Assembly: GCF_009017415.1 (NCBI RefSeq)
Contig: NC_092409.1
Coordinates: 5,580,001-5,644,000 of the forward strand
DNA: 64,000 nucleotides
Source: Aspergillus flavus
Taxonomy: Eukaryota; Ascomycota; Eurotiomycetes; Eurotiales; Aspergillaceae
Direction: 5' to 3'
Within the stretch, counting starts at the first letter, position 1. The number at the start of each line of letters is the position of its first letter. The notes under the pieces were generated by a model that was not told the origin of the DNA, made no database searches, and saw nothing but the letters and a program-made list of their open reading frames with translations. Both the position numbers and the translations under genes were made by a program. This document shows, piece after piece, positions 10,990 through 24,200 of this stretch.

Positions 10990-13900
10990 GATGACGGGGT
11001 TGACAAATGCGGAAACACGGGGCGTCCGAGAGGTTTGAGGTGTTCAGCAAACAAGTAATCTGTAGCTATAGGAATTGGTTGTTGGTCGCAGGCAATATGC
11101 TTCACTTGGCAAGATCAATTCCGGGAGTTAGTTTATATACATCACCCATAAGTCTACAATTTGATCCTGGTGAAAAGCCCTAATGCCTTACGCAGCATAG
11201 ACAGTCCTGATTCTGCGATTTGAAGAAGATATTAGTTCCGCTCGACCGGCTCGTATTCTTTTGTTCCGGTCAAGCTCCGCGATCTGATATTGAAACAGGC
11301 ATTTTTCCACCAGTCAAGGGGCCTGAGCTTTCCACACGAGGAAAGTCTCCGTGTTTTTGAACAAGCTGGGGTTATGCACCTTCCCCGCATTTTGCTCTGA
11401 GGAATCCGATGCACGTTCGAATAATTTAACTCAATTTCCGGCCGAGGTCTACGCACTGTTCTGGGGTAATAATTGGTGGCATTGTTGGTGGAAGAAGCGG
11501 ATTTAGACCTGGGCGGAAAATCTGCTTCTTAGAGTCAACGCCACGGGTTTGGTGTCTAAAGAAAAACGCCACACAAACATCACCTTAGGAGGGATACCTC
11601 ACTTCCTGGCTCTTCCCCCTCCTGAGAGATAGACAGCCCAGCACGTTTCCTGTGCTTCAAACGATCCCTAGACTGCTCCCTCCTACCTGGAAGCATCGTT
11701 GTGAATGAACCGCAGGGTCCATCGCAGCCTTAAGGTGACCTTGGATACCATTCGAGTTACGGTGGCTGGACAGATAGGCACATATCTCTTACCATGAGTT
11801 GGGTTCTTGTGTAGGTTCAAAAGAAGGGTTGGGAGGGGATGCGAGACCTTGAGGAAAAGAGCATATAATATAGTCTACTCATTGCTTCACTACATGACTT
11901 ACACTGCAAACATCCCGGGGTTACCTGAGACCTGTAGCATCATTCATAGCGTGCTCATTCACGATATCAAGCCTGTTGAGTACTGCCTACTGCAATTAAC
12001 CCACTTAGGGAATGATTGGATTCCTCGAATACCCAAAAGAGAATGAAGTGGAAAATGAATCATTGAATATAGTCATACAGATGGGCAAAGAACAAAACAA
12101 AGTAAGGTTGAATGGAGGAGAACGCGGGCGGGGTAAAGAGAGGGAATCCCTTACCAATGCTTGGCCGCACCTGACGGCATCAACCTTCGACAGATTTCAC
12201 TGTGGCATACAGCAGCAACTCATGGAAACGTTGGAGCAAGGCGAAAAGTCAATAGGAACCAACTACAGATTTAGAGCATCGTTTGATTGGGGGTATAGGC
12301 CACGAGCAGGTCACAACTCCCTTCATCAAGAATTGCTGCATGTACTACCGTCTAGAACGGCTTTGCAGTAGTGTCCAATAGTCTACGGTCACCATCTATT
12401 GGACTACATGGCCTGGTTTAGCCAACATACTATCGGCCTTCCCCTCTTGTCTCACGCATAGGCGACAGGGAAAATGTCCTCCAGATGACTAGAAAAGGTC
12501 AACGTGCCGAATAACAAGTGAAAGAAGAGTGCGCTAGCATCAGCAGCGATGCAAAGCGCGACGAGAGCACGGATACTGTCCGTGTAAGGTTGGTCAGCTT
12601 GCATATGAAGGTGGTTACCTGTCAACCAAACATGGATAAACTCGCTGATTCTGGTATTCACGGCGCCAAATATAATATATAACCGCCGTAATTGAGTAGG
12701 GAGATGGGTGGGTCTGATCACGAAGTTTAGATCAACGAGCACGTATCGTCGAATCAAAAGGTTTCTGCAAGAGTTGGTGTGACAAGGTAGCAAGACGCCG
12801 ACCTAGACACTAGACTCTACTCCCGTTAGATCAGTGAAGAACTGTTGCAGCTTCAAGATATCTTGTGTTGGTGTATGATGGGCACAAGCTCCAACATACT
12901 CCGGGGTAGTCATGTGTGCAACGTCGAAAAGTCATGGAAGCGCTAAACGGGTCGTAACCGCCAGCCCACTCCTTCGGACAATAAAGCTACCATAAACGGC
13001 GTATCAAGGGTTCGGCAGCTTGACTAGATATGCAACGAAGGAAAGGTAAATCATGATGGAGTCCACATGAGCGATGATTTTGTCAGGGTTGCGGTTCGAG
13101 GGCGAGCCGCCGCTAGCCCCCTAGTGTTGTGGCCCGCGTTAACGTTGAGCGAACCAAAAGGGACAATTACCCACAAAATTGACGATTTGAGGAAGCATAA
13201 TTAAACTGTCGCCCGGGGTGATAAGGTAGTTCCCATATGGCGATTCGTGTTCAATGTGGGATTTGATGCAGAAAAGGCGCCAGAGGATTCTTCTAGGTTG
13301 TTGGTTGCTGGGTATTCAGATGTTGGATTGAGGAGTAGAAAGCACAATTTCCAGTCGACCAAGGTATAAAGAGGACGACAGAGGAAGACAGAAGACGACA
13401 TTCAGGTTCAAACATCACGGATCATCGTTCCCCTCTTCTAGCTGTCAAGCTCACTGAGCTTCGTGAATCGGAGTACATTCGCCTTTGATTTGGCCGCAAC
13501 GGTCGCTGTCTTTGCGCCTTTGCTGCGGTATAGCTAGATTCTGGCCAAGAATTGCCACGAATCCTACAGTTTGGTGAGTCTATGCTCTGATTCGTGAGGT
13601 GCTCAGCTGCTGTTGCTCTTGTTGTTGCTTGACTGCAGCCGCGCACTTCGGAGGGAGGGCGATGCACTAATCCCTTTCAGGGCTAAGGCGTGACACTGAC
13701 CCTTGCGCTGAAAGATTACCTTCATCGGTATTGTATCGATACCGTCGTGAACGTTATTACCTGTATTGTAGCGCCCGCCTGCCTTTGCAACTCAACTTTA
13801 TAACATAAATCTCACTCCGCGCCCTGACTTTTCTCTCTTTCTTTTACTGAGGACCAGCGAGAGGTCAAGAAAAGAAGTCTCCTTAGTATCTTCTCTTTGG

Positions 13901-14132
13901 CGACATCTGTTCTAACGGTCTAACTCTCTCGCCCTGTGGCCTGACTTGTATGGTCTGCTCCATCCATTGCATGACTCCTACTATACTGTCTACTTCCACG
14001 CACGTGTAAAGGTCAGGCGCGTGGTCTACATTGTCATCCATTACTTGATTCTATTCTTCTTTCTTTTCTTACTCCTTCACTCGTCTGAATTTATCGGTAT
14101 TCATTTTGATCAGTCGATCTTTTCCGCCCAAG
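10990..14132. other. 3.1-kb intergenic region
   Basis: The first several hundred bases are the promoter of the acetylesterase. From about 13.7 kb a pyrimidine-rich stretch (CTTTTCTCTCTTTC) looks like the leader of the next plus-strand gene. Open frames at 12012-12371 (+) and 12452-12793 (-) lack recognisable domains and natural composition. No RNA gene was seen. Confidence 0.5.
11131..11140 (-). promoter_or_regulatory. TATA-like element of the acetylesterase gene
   Basis: The minus strand reads GTATATAAAC about 145 nt upstream of the ATG at 10989, a plausible core promoter position for a strongly induced fungal secreted enzyme. It is a single motif match only. Confidence 0.35.
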
Positions 14133-14807
14133 ATGCCTTCTATCAAACCAACTCTCCATCCATTGCAAACCCCTCGGACTATGGTCTTTCCATCAGAGCT
14201 TCAAGAGGACTCAGGATCTTCCAGCCTTTCAGCAGGCAATGGTAGAGGGGATGAACCACTCTCGACACCAATCACACCTCCCGCAGCCTACACAGAGTTC
14301 CTCAAGAAGTTTCAGCCTATCTTATCCCCTATCACTGGGGAGCCTGACTTTTCCAAGATCCACACCCTGAGGGAAGGCCACTCCACCGTATCAAATTCTC
14401 CAACGTCCCAGCCCGCATCACGCCCGACCAGTGCAGTCAGTGGTACATTCAGCTTCAATGGTGACTCGTCCAGGTCAGCCGCCGCTTCGCTGCCACCACC
14501 AACACCGTACACAGCACCTCCAGTCAGAAGAGACCCAAGGAGCCTGCGGGCTTTACGTATCCCGCCTCCTCCCAAGTATTCGCCGATTATTGAGGCCCCC
14601 AGAAGTGCAAACACCCTCTATTCACCTTACTCTGCGTCTCCTTCGGATTGGAGATTGCGCTACTGGGAAGGCCCACACAGCGCGGTTCCCAGTGGAAGAT
14701 TCAGCGTACGGCATGTCATCACTCATACCATAACCTTCAAACGAACACAGCTCGATGATCCTCCTAAGGGAAAGCGGAGAAAGCGCGAGGACTCGAATGA
14801 GCCCTAG
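14133..14807 (+). CDS. conserved-looking fungal protein of unknown function, Pro/Ser-rich (224 aa)
   Basis: The frame is open from 14106, but there only with TTG. The first ATG, at 14133 just after a pyrimidine-rich leader, gives 224 residues without introns. The protein is mostly disordered and rich in Pro, Ser and Thr (LPPPTPYTAPP, PPPPKYSPII). A more structured C-terminal stretch around WRLRYWEGPHSAVPSGRFSVRH is followed by a basic cluster, GKRRKRED, that could be a nuclear localisation signal. Codon use and low-complexity style resemble other Aspergillus regulatory or scaffold proteins. No domain was recognised, so no function is proposed. Confidence 0.7.
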   Translation: MPSIKPTLHPLQTPRTMVFPSELQEDSGSSSLSAGNGRGDEPLSTPITPPAAYTEFLKKFQPILSPITGEPDFSKIHTLREGHSTVSNSPTSQPASRPTSAVSGTFSFNGDSSRSAAASLPPPTPYTAPPVRRDPRSLRALRIPPPPKYSPIIEAPRSANTLYSPYSASPSDWRLRYWEGPHSAVPSGRFSVRHVITHTITFKRTQLDDPPKGKRRKREDSNEP

Positions 14808-17800
14808 ACTTTTCAATGTCCGGTATCATGAAAGTTTATTTTGGAAACGGTCAGGTGCACTAGCGCAGGCTTTCGGCGTTATGGCGTTGAGGGAAATGCT
14901 TTTACTTAGGATAGGCGATGGTTAAATTGATTTTCCTTGATATCTTTCCACTGCGGGGTCCTTCTCTACTATGTCCATAGAAAATTGACATAATGCCTTG
15001 GTGGCTCCGATGCCTTCGTTTTCTTCGTCAGCAGGTTCCCTTTGCTTACTTACCCTTACAGGAAGGTAAATGATATGCTAATGATTAACTCCTATCATGA
15101 TTTATGTGTTTACAAACTCTGTTCTGTCTTGGCCTGCTAGGAAAACATGAATTTCCGCAGAAACTATCCCAATGTATTTTGGATTATGTTGACCATAGGA
15201 AAAAGCTCACACTAAATGTTTAAGAGCAGCCATATTCACACGACGATCTATCATAGGGCGAAACCCGCTTTGACCCGATGACTTGTGCCAGTGAATTGAA
15301 TTTGAAGGCCCGAGCTCAAGATGACATCCCGACACCGATATATTGGAGTTGGTGTGTCGACCCGCCAGACCGGATCCATTATGATGTCGTATGGGTTTAC
15401 CAGATGCCCCGCTCGGTCTCATTCTCGTCTGTGATAGTCACACGTGTTAATCTAACACAGGTAATCAGTGACCTCTTCCCACTGGTTTCGCTTTACCGCA
15501 GCCAGTCCGATGGCAGGATCCTTGGGTAGGGTCGAGCAAAGAACGCCAGCGAGACCCGGGGATCTGGTAACGGCGGCGATTGGGCTTCCCTTGCGGACGG
15601 GCATGCGGCTGAGGCTGAGGGGTGCTGAGAAACCGCCAAAAGGAACAATGGGAGAAGATATCAGCGAAACAGGCGCGGTGACATGCATCCTAGCGTGTTC
15701 CTACCCTACCACCCGACTCAATGGACGGATTTCTCCGTGTTGTTGCCCAACTCTATGCACCATGGCTTCCTCGATCAAGGATATCCGGCATCTTGGGGAG
15801 TCAATACAGCGTAGGCCCACCGAGGACTAGCGATACACCAATTCGAGAGTGATGAAAACTGGCTAGCAAGTCAGGAAGGTTGAAGTGGATGTTGGTTCGA
15901 CAGTAGTTGAACGTTGTTCAGTTCGATGGTACTGTACCGTCCGTCCATGGCGTATTGATGGAATACCGTTGGTGTAATATTACTGTTGTGTAATTTACAC
16001 GATACGGCGCCAGCCCTACTCAGCCGTGGTGGAAGGATTCAGGACGTCTACTCTATCACTCCCCCGTAAACTTTGCTCGCTGCGAAGCTGGAACTAACCG
16101 CCTGTTAGTTTAATCTCAGTGGTGGCTGATTGTGTTTCGCCCCTGCAAATCAGCAGCCTACTCGATCTTTGGAGTCTCTCCACAATCGGCGACCGCGAAG
16201 CCAAGCGTGATCGTCTCTGATCCTCTACCGGGCCTGATTGGTAGAGAAGACGCGCTCGACGTTTCATGTTCTCTGCAGAATGCACATGTAGGGGGGCTAC
16301 ATTCTACGGCGGGTGGCTAGAAGACGGTGGCTTCAGGATCCCGGTCAATGGAAGACTTCTCAAAGGTGTTTCATCCGATTACACTGTAGAGATTGCGCTG
16401 CAATCATGCCGCAGGCAGCCTGCATGACCGCCTCCACGTTCACTTTAACGGTGCCTATCGTACCGGAGTCCCAACTCAAGGGATTACAAATTTGACAGAA
16501 ACAAAGACGGAGGGGCTACACGGCATTCAATTTTGACTTTTTGCCCATCGTTCTCACCTCCATCCAGCAATCCGTCGATTCCAGCCATTGAGGGAGGGAA
16601 GAGGCACAGGAACTGGCAGAGTACCAGCGCTTTGTGAGGTCTACCAAAAAAGGTCCGCTCAGAGCCAATCAAGGCGACACCAAAGACATGGCACCTGCAG
16701 TTAAGCGCCGGCACTAGACTGGTTTCGGAGGAGAATGGAGTCGTTCCCCTCAGACGGTCCGCAGCGCAACGGCCGATGATTGGCAGCGGGGCAGAAGAAT
16801 GTGTGGGGACGACGGATGACGTGGGAAATGTGATGAGTGGGAACCCTCGGCGCTACGCTCCTATTTTTGTCTTTTATTTTTCATCTTGGGGATGTAGTCT
16901 CGGTATATGCCCTTGACTTTCTTTGCTTTTTTCTCTTTTTCGATTTCGATCCCGCTTGCTGGATCCTTCGGGAGTGTCCTGACCAATAGAATGTATGAGA
17001 ACATCGCACTTCCTCATTGTTGTTGGTTAACGGGAACCAATGAGGTGCATCATCACACAATTAACCCTGTATTGCCGCCGTGATATCAACTATCGAAACC
17101 GGTCAACAGGGATCGTCGCGCGCCCACCGTCCATGGAAGGATTCCATCCACTGGAATAAGCAGCCAATCCGGCACTACTGTCTAGCCCGGATCGTTGTGA
17201 TGAATTTCGACCGGGGAGTCACTGCATCCCGGTCAGCCAATACCGAGATGTGAATGCCCCTCTACTGTGATGGAGGTCAAGGAGACGGTTACAGACCAAA
17301 TGTCCAAGACGGAGGGACAGAGGGGAGGAGGGGAAGGCCATGCGTAAGAGGGGGAGGGGTAGGCACACCTCCTGTACATGCCTACAGCACTAGGGTTTGT
17401 ATTCCCTGCAGGCTTTCTATTTTCATCACAGACTAAGGAAGTTATTTTGGGTACATCTTTTTCTGGAGGACCGGGATTCTTAGTGGTGGGTGTAGACAAG
17501 GGTGGATATTTTTGGTAACGCCCATATCAAGTGTCTCTATTTTTGGATCTGGGTTTGGTGGTTGCTATATACAATGAATGTATCCTGTGCTGATGGCGAT
17601 GAGGATTTAGCTGCGATTGTTGAAATGCAAGTAGCTTGTTCGTATGGAATCATACGGCCAACGGGGGTGATTGAGTCTTGTGCAAGCTTCAAACTTTGCT
17701 CGCCGCCTACCAAAGTCAATATTTTCAAGAATGTCCTGGAAAGGACCATCTGACTGGCAATCCATAGCCAGACCCCTCCTTGACTAGTGCCGGGTGACGG

Positions 17801-19132
17801 TTGCAGAATTCAGGGAATGGTCGGTTCTCCTGCATATCCTTTTCCTCCTCCAAGCCCTAAGTCAGCATGCTAATTCTATGAATAGCTCATGTTGACGCCA
17901 AATACCCCCTTGGTGGAGATCTCCCGCATCGACCGTCTTCATCAAGGGCTTCAACTCGATATCACAGTCAGCACACGGCGGCTATACCACGCCAGCATCT
18001 GTGATAAGGGGTGCATCATTTCCACATCCACTGCAGATGAATTCTTCCCCCTCTCCTCGAGCCCTTGTGGGCATACCAATGAGATCGTGTTATTGCTCTT
18101 TCTTCATCAGATACCGAGACTGATCTGGCGTGGATGGCCCCGGTTTATGCTAAATTAAGCACTTCCCCTGCAGGACGGGGTTGACTCTTTATGGCATCAC
18201 ATTCTTGGCCGGGACTATGGTCGCATTATCACCACTGATTGCCGCTCACCTCGTCTGATATGCTTCTTGGTCTCCGCGTTTGATCATCGTGAATGAAGGG
18301 TCTAGTCTCTTGTACGATACGGTATCGTACCTGTAGATGGGTTTTTAGTATTTACCGTGACGAATTCGATCGAACGGGTTTCCTGGTAGAATGTCACAGG
18401 AAGCGGATATCTAGGGGTGAGATTCCTCTATCTTGTTTTCCAACGGCAGGTTTCAAGCCGCGGGGGTGATGAGCGGGACGGATACAGGCGGAAGTGGATG
18501 TGGTGCGTTCATCGCCTCGTGATCTATGATGCGGACATTGCTGACATGAGACGAATAGATGGGCCACTACATTACATGTTTCTACTCCGACAGAGATGAT
18601 TTGTGTTTATTTCCTGGTCTCAAACAGGGACAGATCATGGTGAGTAGTATACTTATACTGAAGATTGTACACGGGATACTCCCGTATATAAAAGCGTATA
18701 TACAGGACGTAGAGACGGACCACAAACCACAAACAAACAATGATGTCGACCTGCCGCCGTGCCAAGAGACTATAAAACTATAATTAGAACCCACGATCGT
18801 CAGCCCCTCAAACCAAGACGAGGTTTTCTCCTCCATTCCTCCCTGGAAGGACGAATAATAGCACCAACAATAAGACCTTTTCCACTGCAAGGGAAAAATT
18901 ACTGTGGCGCTAAAAGCCGACCTTTATCCCGTGATCCACCAGCGTTTCCCGCCCATTGATCGTTTCTCCAAACCACCACCTCTTCAGATGTATCGTCCAT
19001 CTTCGCAGCCCGGCTGTTAGCCAGTCTGAGCGTCGTCCTGCAATCCAGTTCGTGTTATTCCTGATTCGGAAACCACTTCCCTTTTTTTGCTTTTCTTTTA
19101 CCTGTCCCCTGTGGTATCTCTCCTATTTCGCC
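14808..19132. other. 4.3-kb intergenic region
   Basis: Unusually long for this kind of genome. Open frames at 15452-15830 (both strands), 16094-16714 and 17233-18158 start mostly without ATG and show no domain, signal peptide or consistent splice structure. The last 250 bp before 19133 are pyrimidine-rich and look like the leader of the next gene. A non-coding transcript or an intron-rich gene I failed to assemble remains possible. Confidence 0.45.
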
Positions 19133-20257
19133 ATGTCTCAAGCGCCGCCTTTCACCCCCGACAGCGAGTTTGCCGCCCTCGAGACGCCCCGCGTCCCGAC
19201 GGGCAGTCTCTCCATCACCGCGTTAGCTCGGTTTGAGTTCGAAGCCGGAAAGGCCAATGAGGGAACGAAGATCTTGATGATTGAATGGGAAGACGATGAC
19301 TTGACCCGATCCTCCGCCGGCGGCGCCTGGCATGTCTCCTGGGAAGGCAAGCAGGCTGTGCTGCCGGCCGACGAACGAACCAACGACCACACCCGCCGCG
19401 TATACTTCCTCCTCCCACCGCATGTGACCATCCCGCCCGTCGTCACCTTATCGTATGAACCCCCGACCTCGGAGTCGGCTGCCAAGAAGCACTCCCTGCA
19501 ACTGAACCCCCTACCGGCCATCTTCCCGCCAGAATTGGGTGCGGACGGGCGGTCCGCCGGCAAGAAGGGTGTTCTGCACACGATCTGGGCAAAGAAACGG
19601 CTGCAGTCACTGGACAAGGAGATTCGGGAGGAATGTCTCACCAACGCGGAGGGCATTGCCTTACACATGGCGCTGCAGGAGAAGGAATGGATCGAGACGA
19701 ATTTTGGAGTCGGATCGAATGCAGACTCACAGAGAAACTCCATCCAGAGTAATCCTGACCCGCGCTATCCCATGGGCCCGACTACGCCCGTCTCGCCCAG
19801 TACCGGAGGCAAACTAGGAGAAAAGCTGAAGGGACTGCGGTTACAGACGGGCCAGCGCGAGCTGTCTCCCAAGTCGGATGGTGGGTTGCCACCCCTTTCC
19901 ATGCATGAGGATACTTTACTAACACCGCCAGGGACGGCAGCGGCCACGCATCATCTACTCTCCCCCCAGTCCCCCGACGTCGCGGTGTCGTCCTTCACCT
20001 CTTTCCATACCGTCCAGCAGCCGACGCCCAAGGCCGAGGCGCCAGAACCGGTCCGGACGGTGGCGCATTACCCGCCCGAGTCGATCCAAGCGCAGCAGAA
20101 CCGCGACGAGAACAACAACGGGTTCGCGTCGTTGGGCACGATCGCGCGCACGTCCAGCGCCGACTCGGGCGAGGACCTGTTCGCCAAGGCGCTGAGTCCG
20201 CGATCGCCGGATCTGCCGCGGAGTCCGTTTTCGTTTGCGCCGGAGCGGGTGATGTAG
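19133..20257 (+). CDS. conserved-looking fungal protein of unknown function (374 aa)
   Basis: The frame is open from 18956 but only with TTG. The ATG at 19133 sits behind a TTTTTTTGCTTTTC leader and gives 374 residues in one exon. Residues 1-170 look folded: an N-terminal region built around FEFEAGKANEGTKILMIEW and WHVSWEGKQAVLPADE, then a short helix-rich stretch (WAKKRLQSLDKEIREE). The remaining 200 residues are disordered, Ser/Pro-rich and full of SP/TP sites (PTTPVSPS, LSPRSPDLPRSP), suggesting phosphorylation by proline-directed kinases. High third-position GC marks it as a real, well-expressed gene. No known domain was recognised. Confidence 0.8.
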   Translation: MSQAPPFTPDSEFAALETPRVPTGSLSITALARFEFEAGKANEGTKILMIEWEDDDLTRSSAGGAWHVSWEGKQAVLPADERTNDHTRRVYFLLPPHVTIPPVVTLSYEPPTSESAAKKHSLQLNPLPAIFPPELGADGRSAGKKGVLHTIWAKKRLQSLDKEIREECLTNAEGIALHMALQEKEWIETNFGVGSNADSQRNSIQSNPDPRYPMGPTTPVSPSTGGKLGEKLKGLRLQTGQRELSPKSDGGLPPLSMHEDTLLTPPGTAAATHHLLSPQSPDVAVSSFTSFHTVQQPTPKAEAPEPVRTVAHYPPESIQAQQNRDENNNGFASLGTIARTSSADSGEDLFAKALSPRSPDLPRSPFSFAPERVM

Positions 20258-20531
20258 TGCGATTATGATTTCGTTGGCTCTTTCATTCTCTTATGATTCC
20301 CCTACAGCGTGACGATCGTGAAACGAGACAGTATGTGTACATAGACAGATAGTAGTGGAGGATATACTACTATGCGAGTACTTTTACATGACCAATATCA
20401 AGGCAGATATGCCAGCCCTACCTCCACAAATAAACAATAGTGTAAAAGAACATCACCACTCACACACGCCCCAACTCAACCATCCACCCTCCATACCACA
20501 CCTCACCCATAAAAATCCAACCCAACACACC

Positions 20532-21263
20532 TCAATTCCTCTTCTTAGCCCCGCCCTTCCCCTTAACCCCCGAACTAACACCCTCAGCCTCCACCCCAGC
20601 AGAAGAAGAAGAAGAAGAACCCCCCTTCTTCCCATCCATATCCTCCACCTCCTGCGCATCCTTCCGCTCCGCATACCACTGCCCCGCCTGCAAAACCAAA
20701 ACCCCAATCAAAACCAACGCAAGAATAGTATTGCTAGCCGCAAGCACCTTCAACGAATCCTCCCGTCCCAAAATCTGCCCCTTATCCTCTTCACTCGTAG
20801 CCAAATCCTCCCCATACTTGCCCGCGCTGACCAACCTCAACCCCTTAACGATATTGGCAATGTAGACGGTGATTCCGCACATGTAGAGAACCAGCGACGC
20901 GCCGTCGAAGAGCATGTTTGATTCGGAGGGCTTGTAGAGCTTGAGGATTAGGCCGAGGAGGCCGAGGAAGATGACGATGTGGAGGATGCGGGGGATTAGG
21001 GGGGGCGAGGCGTGCAGGAAGCGGAGGTGGGCTTCGAAGTAGTCGTAGTGGGTGGGTGGGGTGGGGTGGTTGGACCAGAGAATTGGGTAGTCGTAGGGGA
21101 GGAGGGAGAAGATGATTCCCAGGAAGAAGGCCGTTGCTGTTTCTCTTTTGTTAGTTGGTGGTTCTTTAAAGTGTGGTTATGGGGATTTTGGTTATGAGGT
21201 TATTCGGAAGAACATACGGCAGACGATGAGAAAGGTCGCGAAGGACCCGTTGCGGAAGGCCAT
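20532..21263 (-). CDS. SHR3: Shr3-type ER packaging chaperone for amino-acid permeases
   Basis: Exons 21218-21263 and 20532-21136 on the minus strand, joined through GTATGT..CAG in phase 1, give 216 residues. The N-terminus (TAFFLGIIFSLLPYDYPILW) matches the Shr3 signature around the first membrane span and the conserved PYDY turn. Three further hydrophobic segments follow, and the cytosolic tail is charged, with a serine run and a basic end (KKGGSSSSSS.. AKKRN). Shr3 resides in the ER membrane, assists folding of the multi-spanning amino-acid permeases and presents them to COPII vesicles. The gene converges with its 19133-20257 neighbour. The serine run is encoded by a TCT repeat and may vary in length between strains. 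Confidence 0.88.
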
Positions 21264-24200
21264 TTTGCCTCTTTCTTTTTCTTCTTTTTCTCCCTTTTTT
21301 TGGTTTCTGGTGGAAAGGTAGGGATATGAAGGGAGGTGAGATTGGGCTTCGTATACGAGGCGGAAAGAAGAGGTGGTCGCTAATTTATTATTTGATGCGG
21401 TTGCATTTGCCAAGAAGATTAAATGGATCCCCAACCAACGCCCCGGCTTATCGGTTATCAATGGCTATTGCGACTGATTTGATAAGAAGATTGATTCGTA
21501 GATTAGGTGAAGGATTGGAGATTGCGATTTGTATTTTGTCAGGTGATTGATGTGGTTTTTATACTTTTATGTCTTTTTATTTGAGGGGAGGGGAGGTTTG
21601 GATGGACCGAGGTTTATATATGGGGTTCGGGAACTGTGGTTTGGGGTTACATTGCGATTAGAATGTTGAGCTTGTGGGACGGGGGTTGTTCTTTATGGTT
21701 GGTTACTCTTTATTTCTTACTTTGTAGGACTAATTAGGGCTTGGTACTGTCGTGGATCAATGAATGATTTATATATGATGATAATTAACCTTCATTGTGA
21801 GTCTCCATTATGAGGTTTAATGTAGTAACATCGTCTCTGTAGCTAAAACAAGAATAGATTATCCAGATATCATGTATCAGTTTGCTCCCTAAGTAACCAA
21901 CCAACAAGAATGTATTCTGCAGAAACAACCAGGCCAGTATGCAAAGCAGTTAGAACTAGAATCTATAGATACCGCCCGCAGTCTTATCCTAGTTGAACCG
22001 CCATGCCAGCCGTAGCACCTGTAGGCAATAGTGGAAATAAAGGTACCTGGCTGCTGGGCGAAAAGATGTTCGAAATTGCAGTCTTCTTCCATCCAGATCT
22101 CTGTACCTGAGTGGCGAGCCGGGAATAAGCCCCTTGTCCAGCTTGTTCCACGTCTTGTCGATTATCTTGATTTTATACTCTCGGGCTTCGCCCTTCAAAC
22201 CTATAGAGAACTCTGCCAAATCACCTTTCAACTAGAGGAACTCTATCATTCGAGCTAGAATTGCAAGCCTACCAAGACATGAGCAAAATCCCAATCAACA
22301 TTCCAATACGTCCAGTCCCATTAAATGAAGTCATAGACTGCTCACCAAGGTGACATGACATGATTTGTTGGAAATCGGACTCTTTATGCTTCGACTGCTA
22401 GTGAAACTCACTTTTTAACCTGATATCTTCCTCTGCCTCTGCCACATGAACGATTTTTTGATTCATCGATTCGTCGAGAATCACGCATTTCCATGTTGTT
22501 GTATGGTTAACTCACTTGGGATTGCTACCATGGCAATAACCCCCTGGTCGAGGGAGTCCTCTATGTTGTATTTTAGTGAGCATGTGAGCTAACTCCCTTG
22601 TCAAGAGAAAGAATTTCTTCTCAAGTAATATGGTACTCGACTGTTAGGTAGCAAGGGTGTACCGTCTGTCTATTCCTCGAACAGCTCAAAAATATCAACG
22701 TCGGTATCGAGGTCCTGAGTGACGCGTGGTTTCTTCGTCTGACGTACTTCGATATCTAATTTAGCTCTATGTTTCTCCTGAGCCTTCTTGTTAAGTACCG
22801 CACATATGTCCTGTTGGAGTTTGGAAATAAGCCCTTGGTACTTAGCAATATAAGTATTAACCGCAAATCGGATCCATCCTTCTCGGATAAGAACATTCGG
22901 CGTTAACTGGAACCTGTAGAGGTCCAAAATCTTCGGCTATTACCCACCACTTAGGTAAGGCCTCGATATATGCTTCGTTGTCTGCCGTAGTCACCTACTT
23001 TGTTAGACTTAAGACTTCTTTCTTTGTAAGCGTTGGGGCATGGAAAACCGCCAGCTTTTTCCCGGGATAGCGATTGGTGCATCGGCTTCCCAGGAGTATC
23101 TCATGCAGATATAATGTAATGTATAGTTTCCAGTTCCTAATGGCCCGGAGCCTTCCTGCTGAAGTGTGTGTGGAATCTCTCGTTAGGATATGTATGAAAT
23201 TTGCGGCTTTGCATAGGATTTCCTTTAACTAGATATATGGTTCGTTCTTTGCAATGTAGCCATATCGTTAGTTGAGTTATCACTAACGTCCCACCCCGGT
23301 ATATGGGTATATTTGCGTAGATTTGGATTATGTATTCTTCCGTCTTGAATGTGATATGTAAATCCTTAACACTCTTTTCCTTTTCTAGCAGATGATCGTT
23401 GCTGCGCTGGGCAGCTTGGAGAGTCAAAGTTGCTGTCGTCACCCTTAAGTGATCGATGGATAATTGAATAGATGGAGGATAATCTGGGAATTAGTAATAT
23501 CCTTAGAGATATTAGTATTGTCGTCCTGCCGAGAGATTGACAGCGAAAGGGTGTTCGTGAACTGGCGGTGATGTTAAAGACTTGCGCTTCTCCCTTCCCA
23601 GTTGAATCGTCACAGATACCCCAGGTCCCATAGATTTACTTCACACCTCGTAAAGATGGACTTGATGTATATGAATCACCACATGGATATCCAGTGATCG
23701 GCAGATTGACGCCAATCCAATGAGCGCGAGAGTCCTCCTTGTGCTCGGACATCCCTGGATAATCAGGAGAGCGTCTGCAAAGTCTCTCACATACTTCTGC
23801 AGACACGAGAGCTGTGATTCGAACCACGCGACGCCTTTGACACGAGTTACTGTTTTAAAGTGTCCTTGGCAACTTTATCCGAGAGGCGAGAGAGTAGTAT
23901 GATATCTTACTTGTTTCCCTCATTTTGCTCGATGGTGGCGGGTACTTAGTTCACTGTACCCATACCCTAAGGTAGGGCATTGGGATAAAGCCACTATAAG
24001 TGGTAATCCGCACAACCGGTATCTATACCCATCGCCGCTCGCGGGTAGATAGAGACTCTACGTCTCTCACAATATTAGAAAGATCAAGCATCAGGCTAAA
24101 GGTATGAAGAGTCGCACGGATGTCCACTCATTAGGGTCTTTGCCAATAAAGTTCCCAATCGTCATCCTGGGCCAAGAAGTGCATCTCCTGGTTAGAAATG

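Noticed and set aside
12452..12793. 113-codon minus-strand frame with hydrophobic stretches
   Set aside because: No convincing ATG and no family features; an internal donor-like GTAACC makes the frame ambiguous.
13085..13120. GGTTCGA word followed by GC-rich inverted bases, considered as a tRNA or small RNA
   Set aside because: No cloverleaf could be drawn.
15452..15830. Overlapping open frames on both strands
   Set aside because: Neither has a recognisable domain, signal peptide or splice partner, and the composition looks like chance GC-rich openness.
17233..17753. Small frames on both strands
   Set aside because: Mostly non-ATG starts and no homology-like motifs.
22670..22927. Lys/Gln-rich minus-strand frame as a possible transposase C-terminus
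   Set aside because: No catalytic motif or neighbouring transposase sequence supports the idea.
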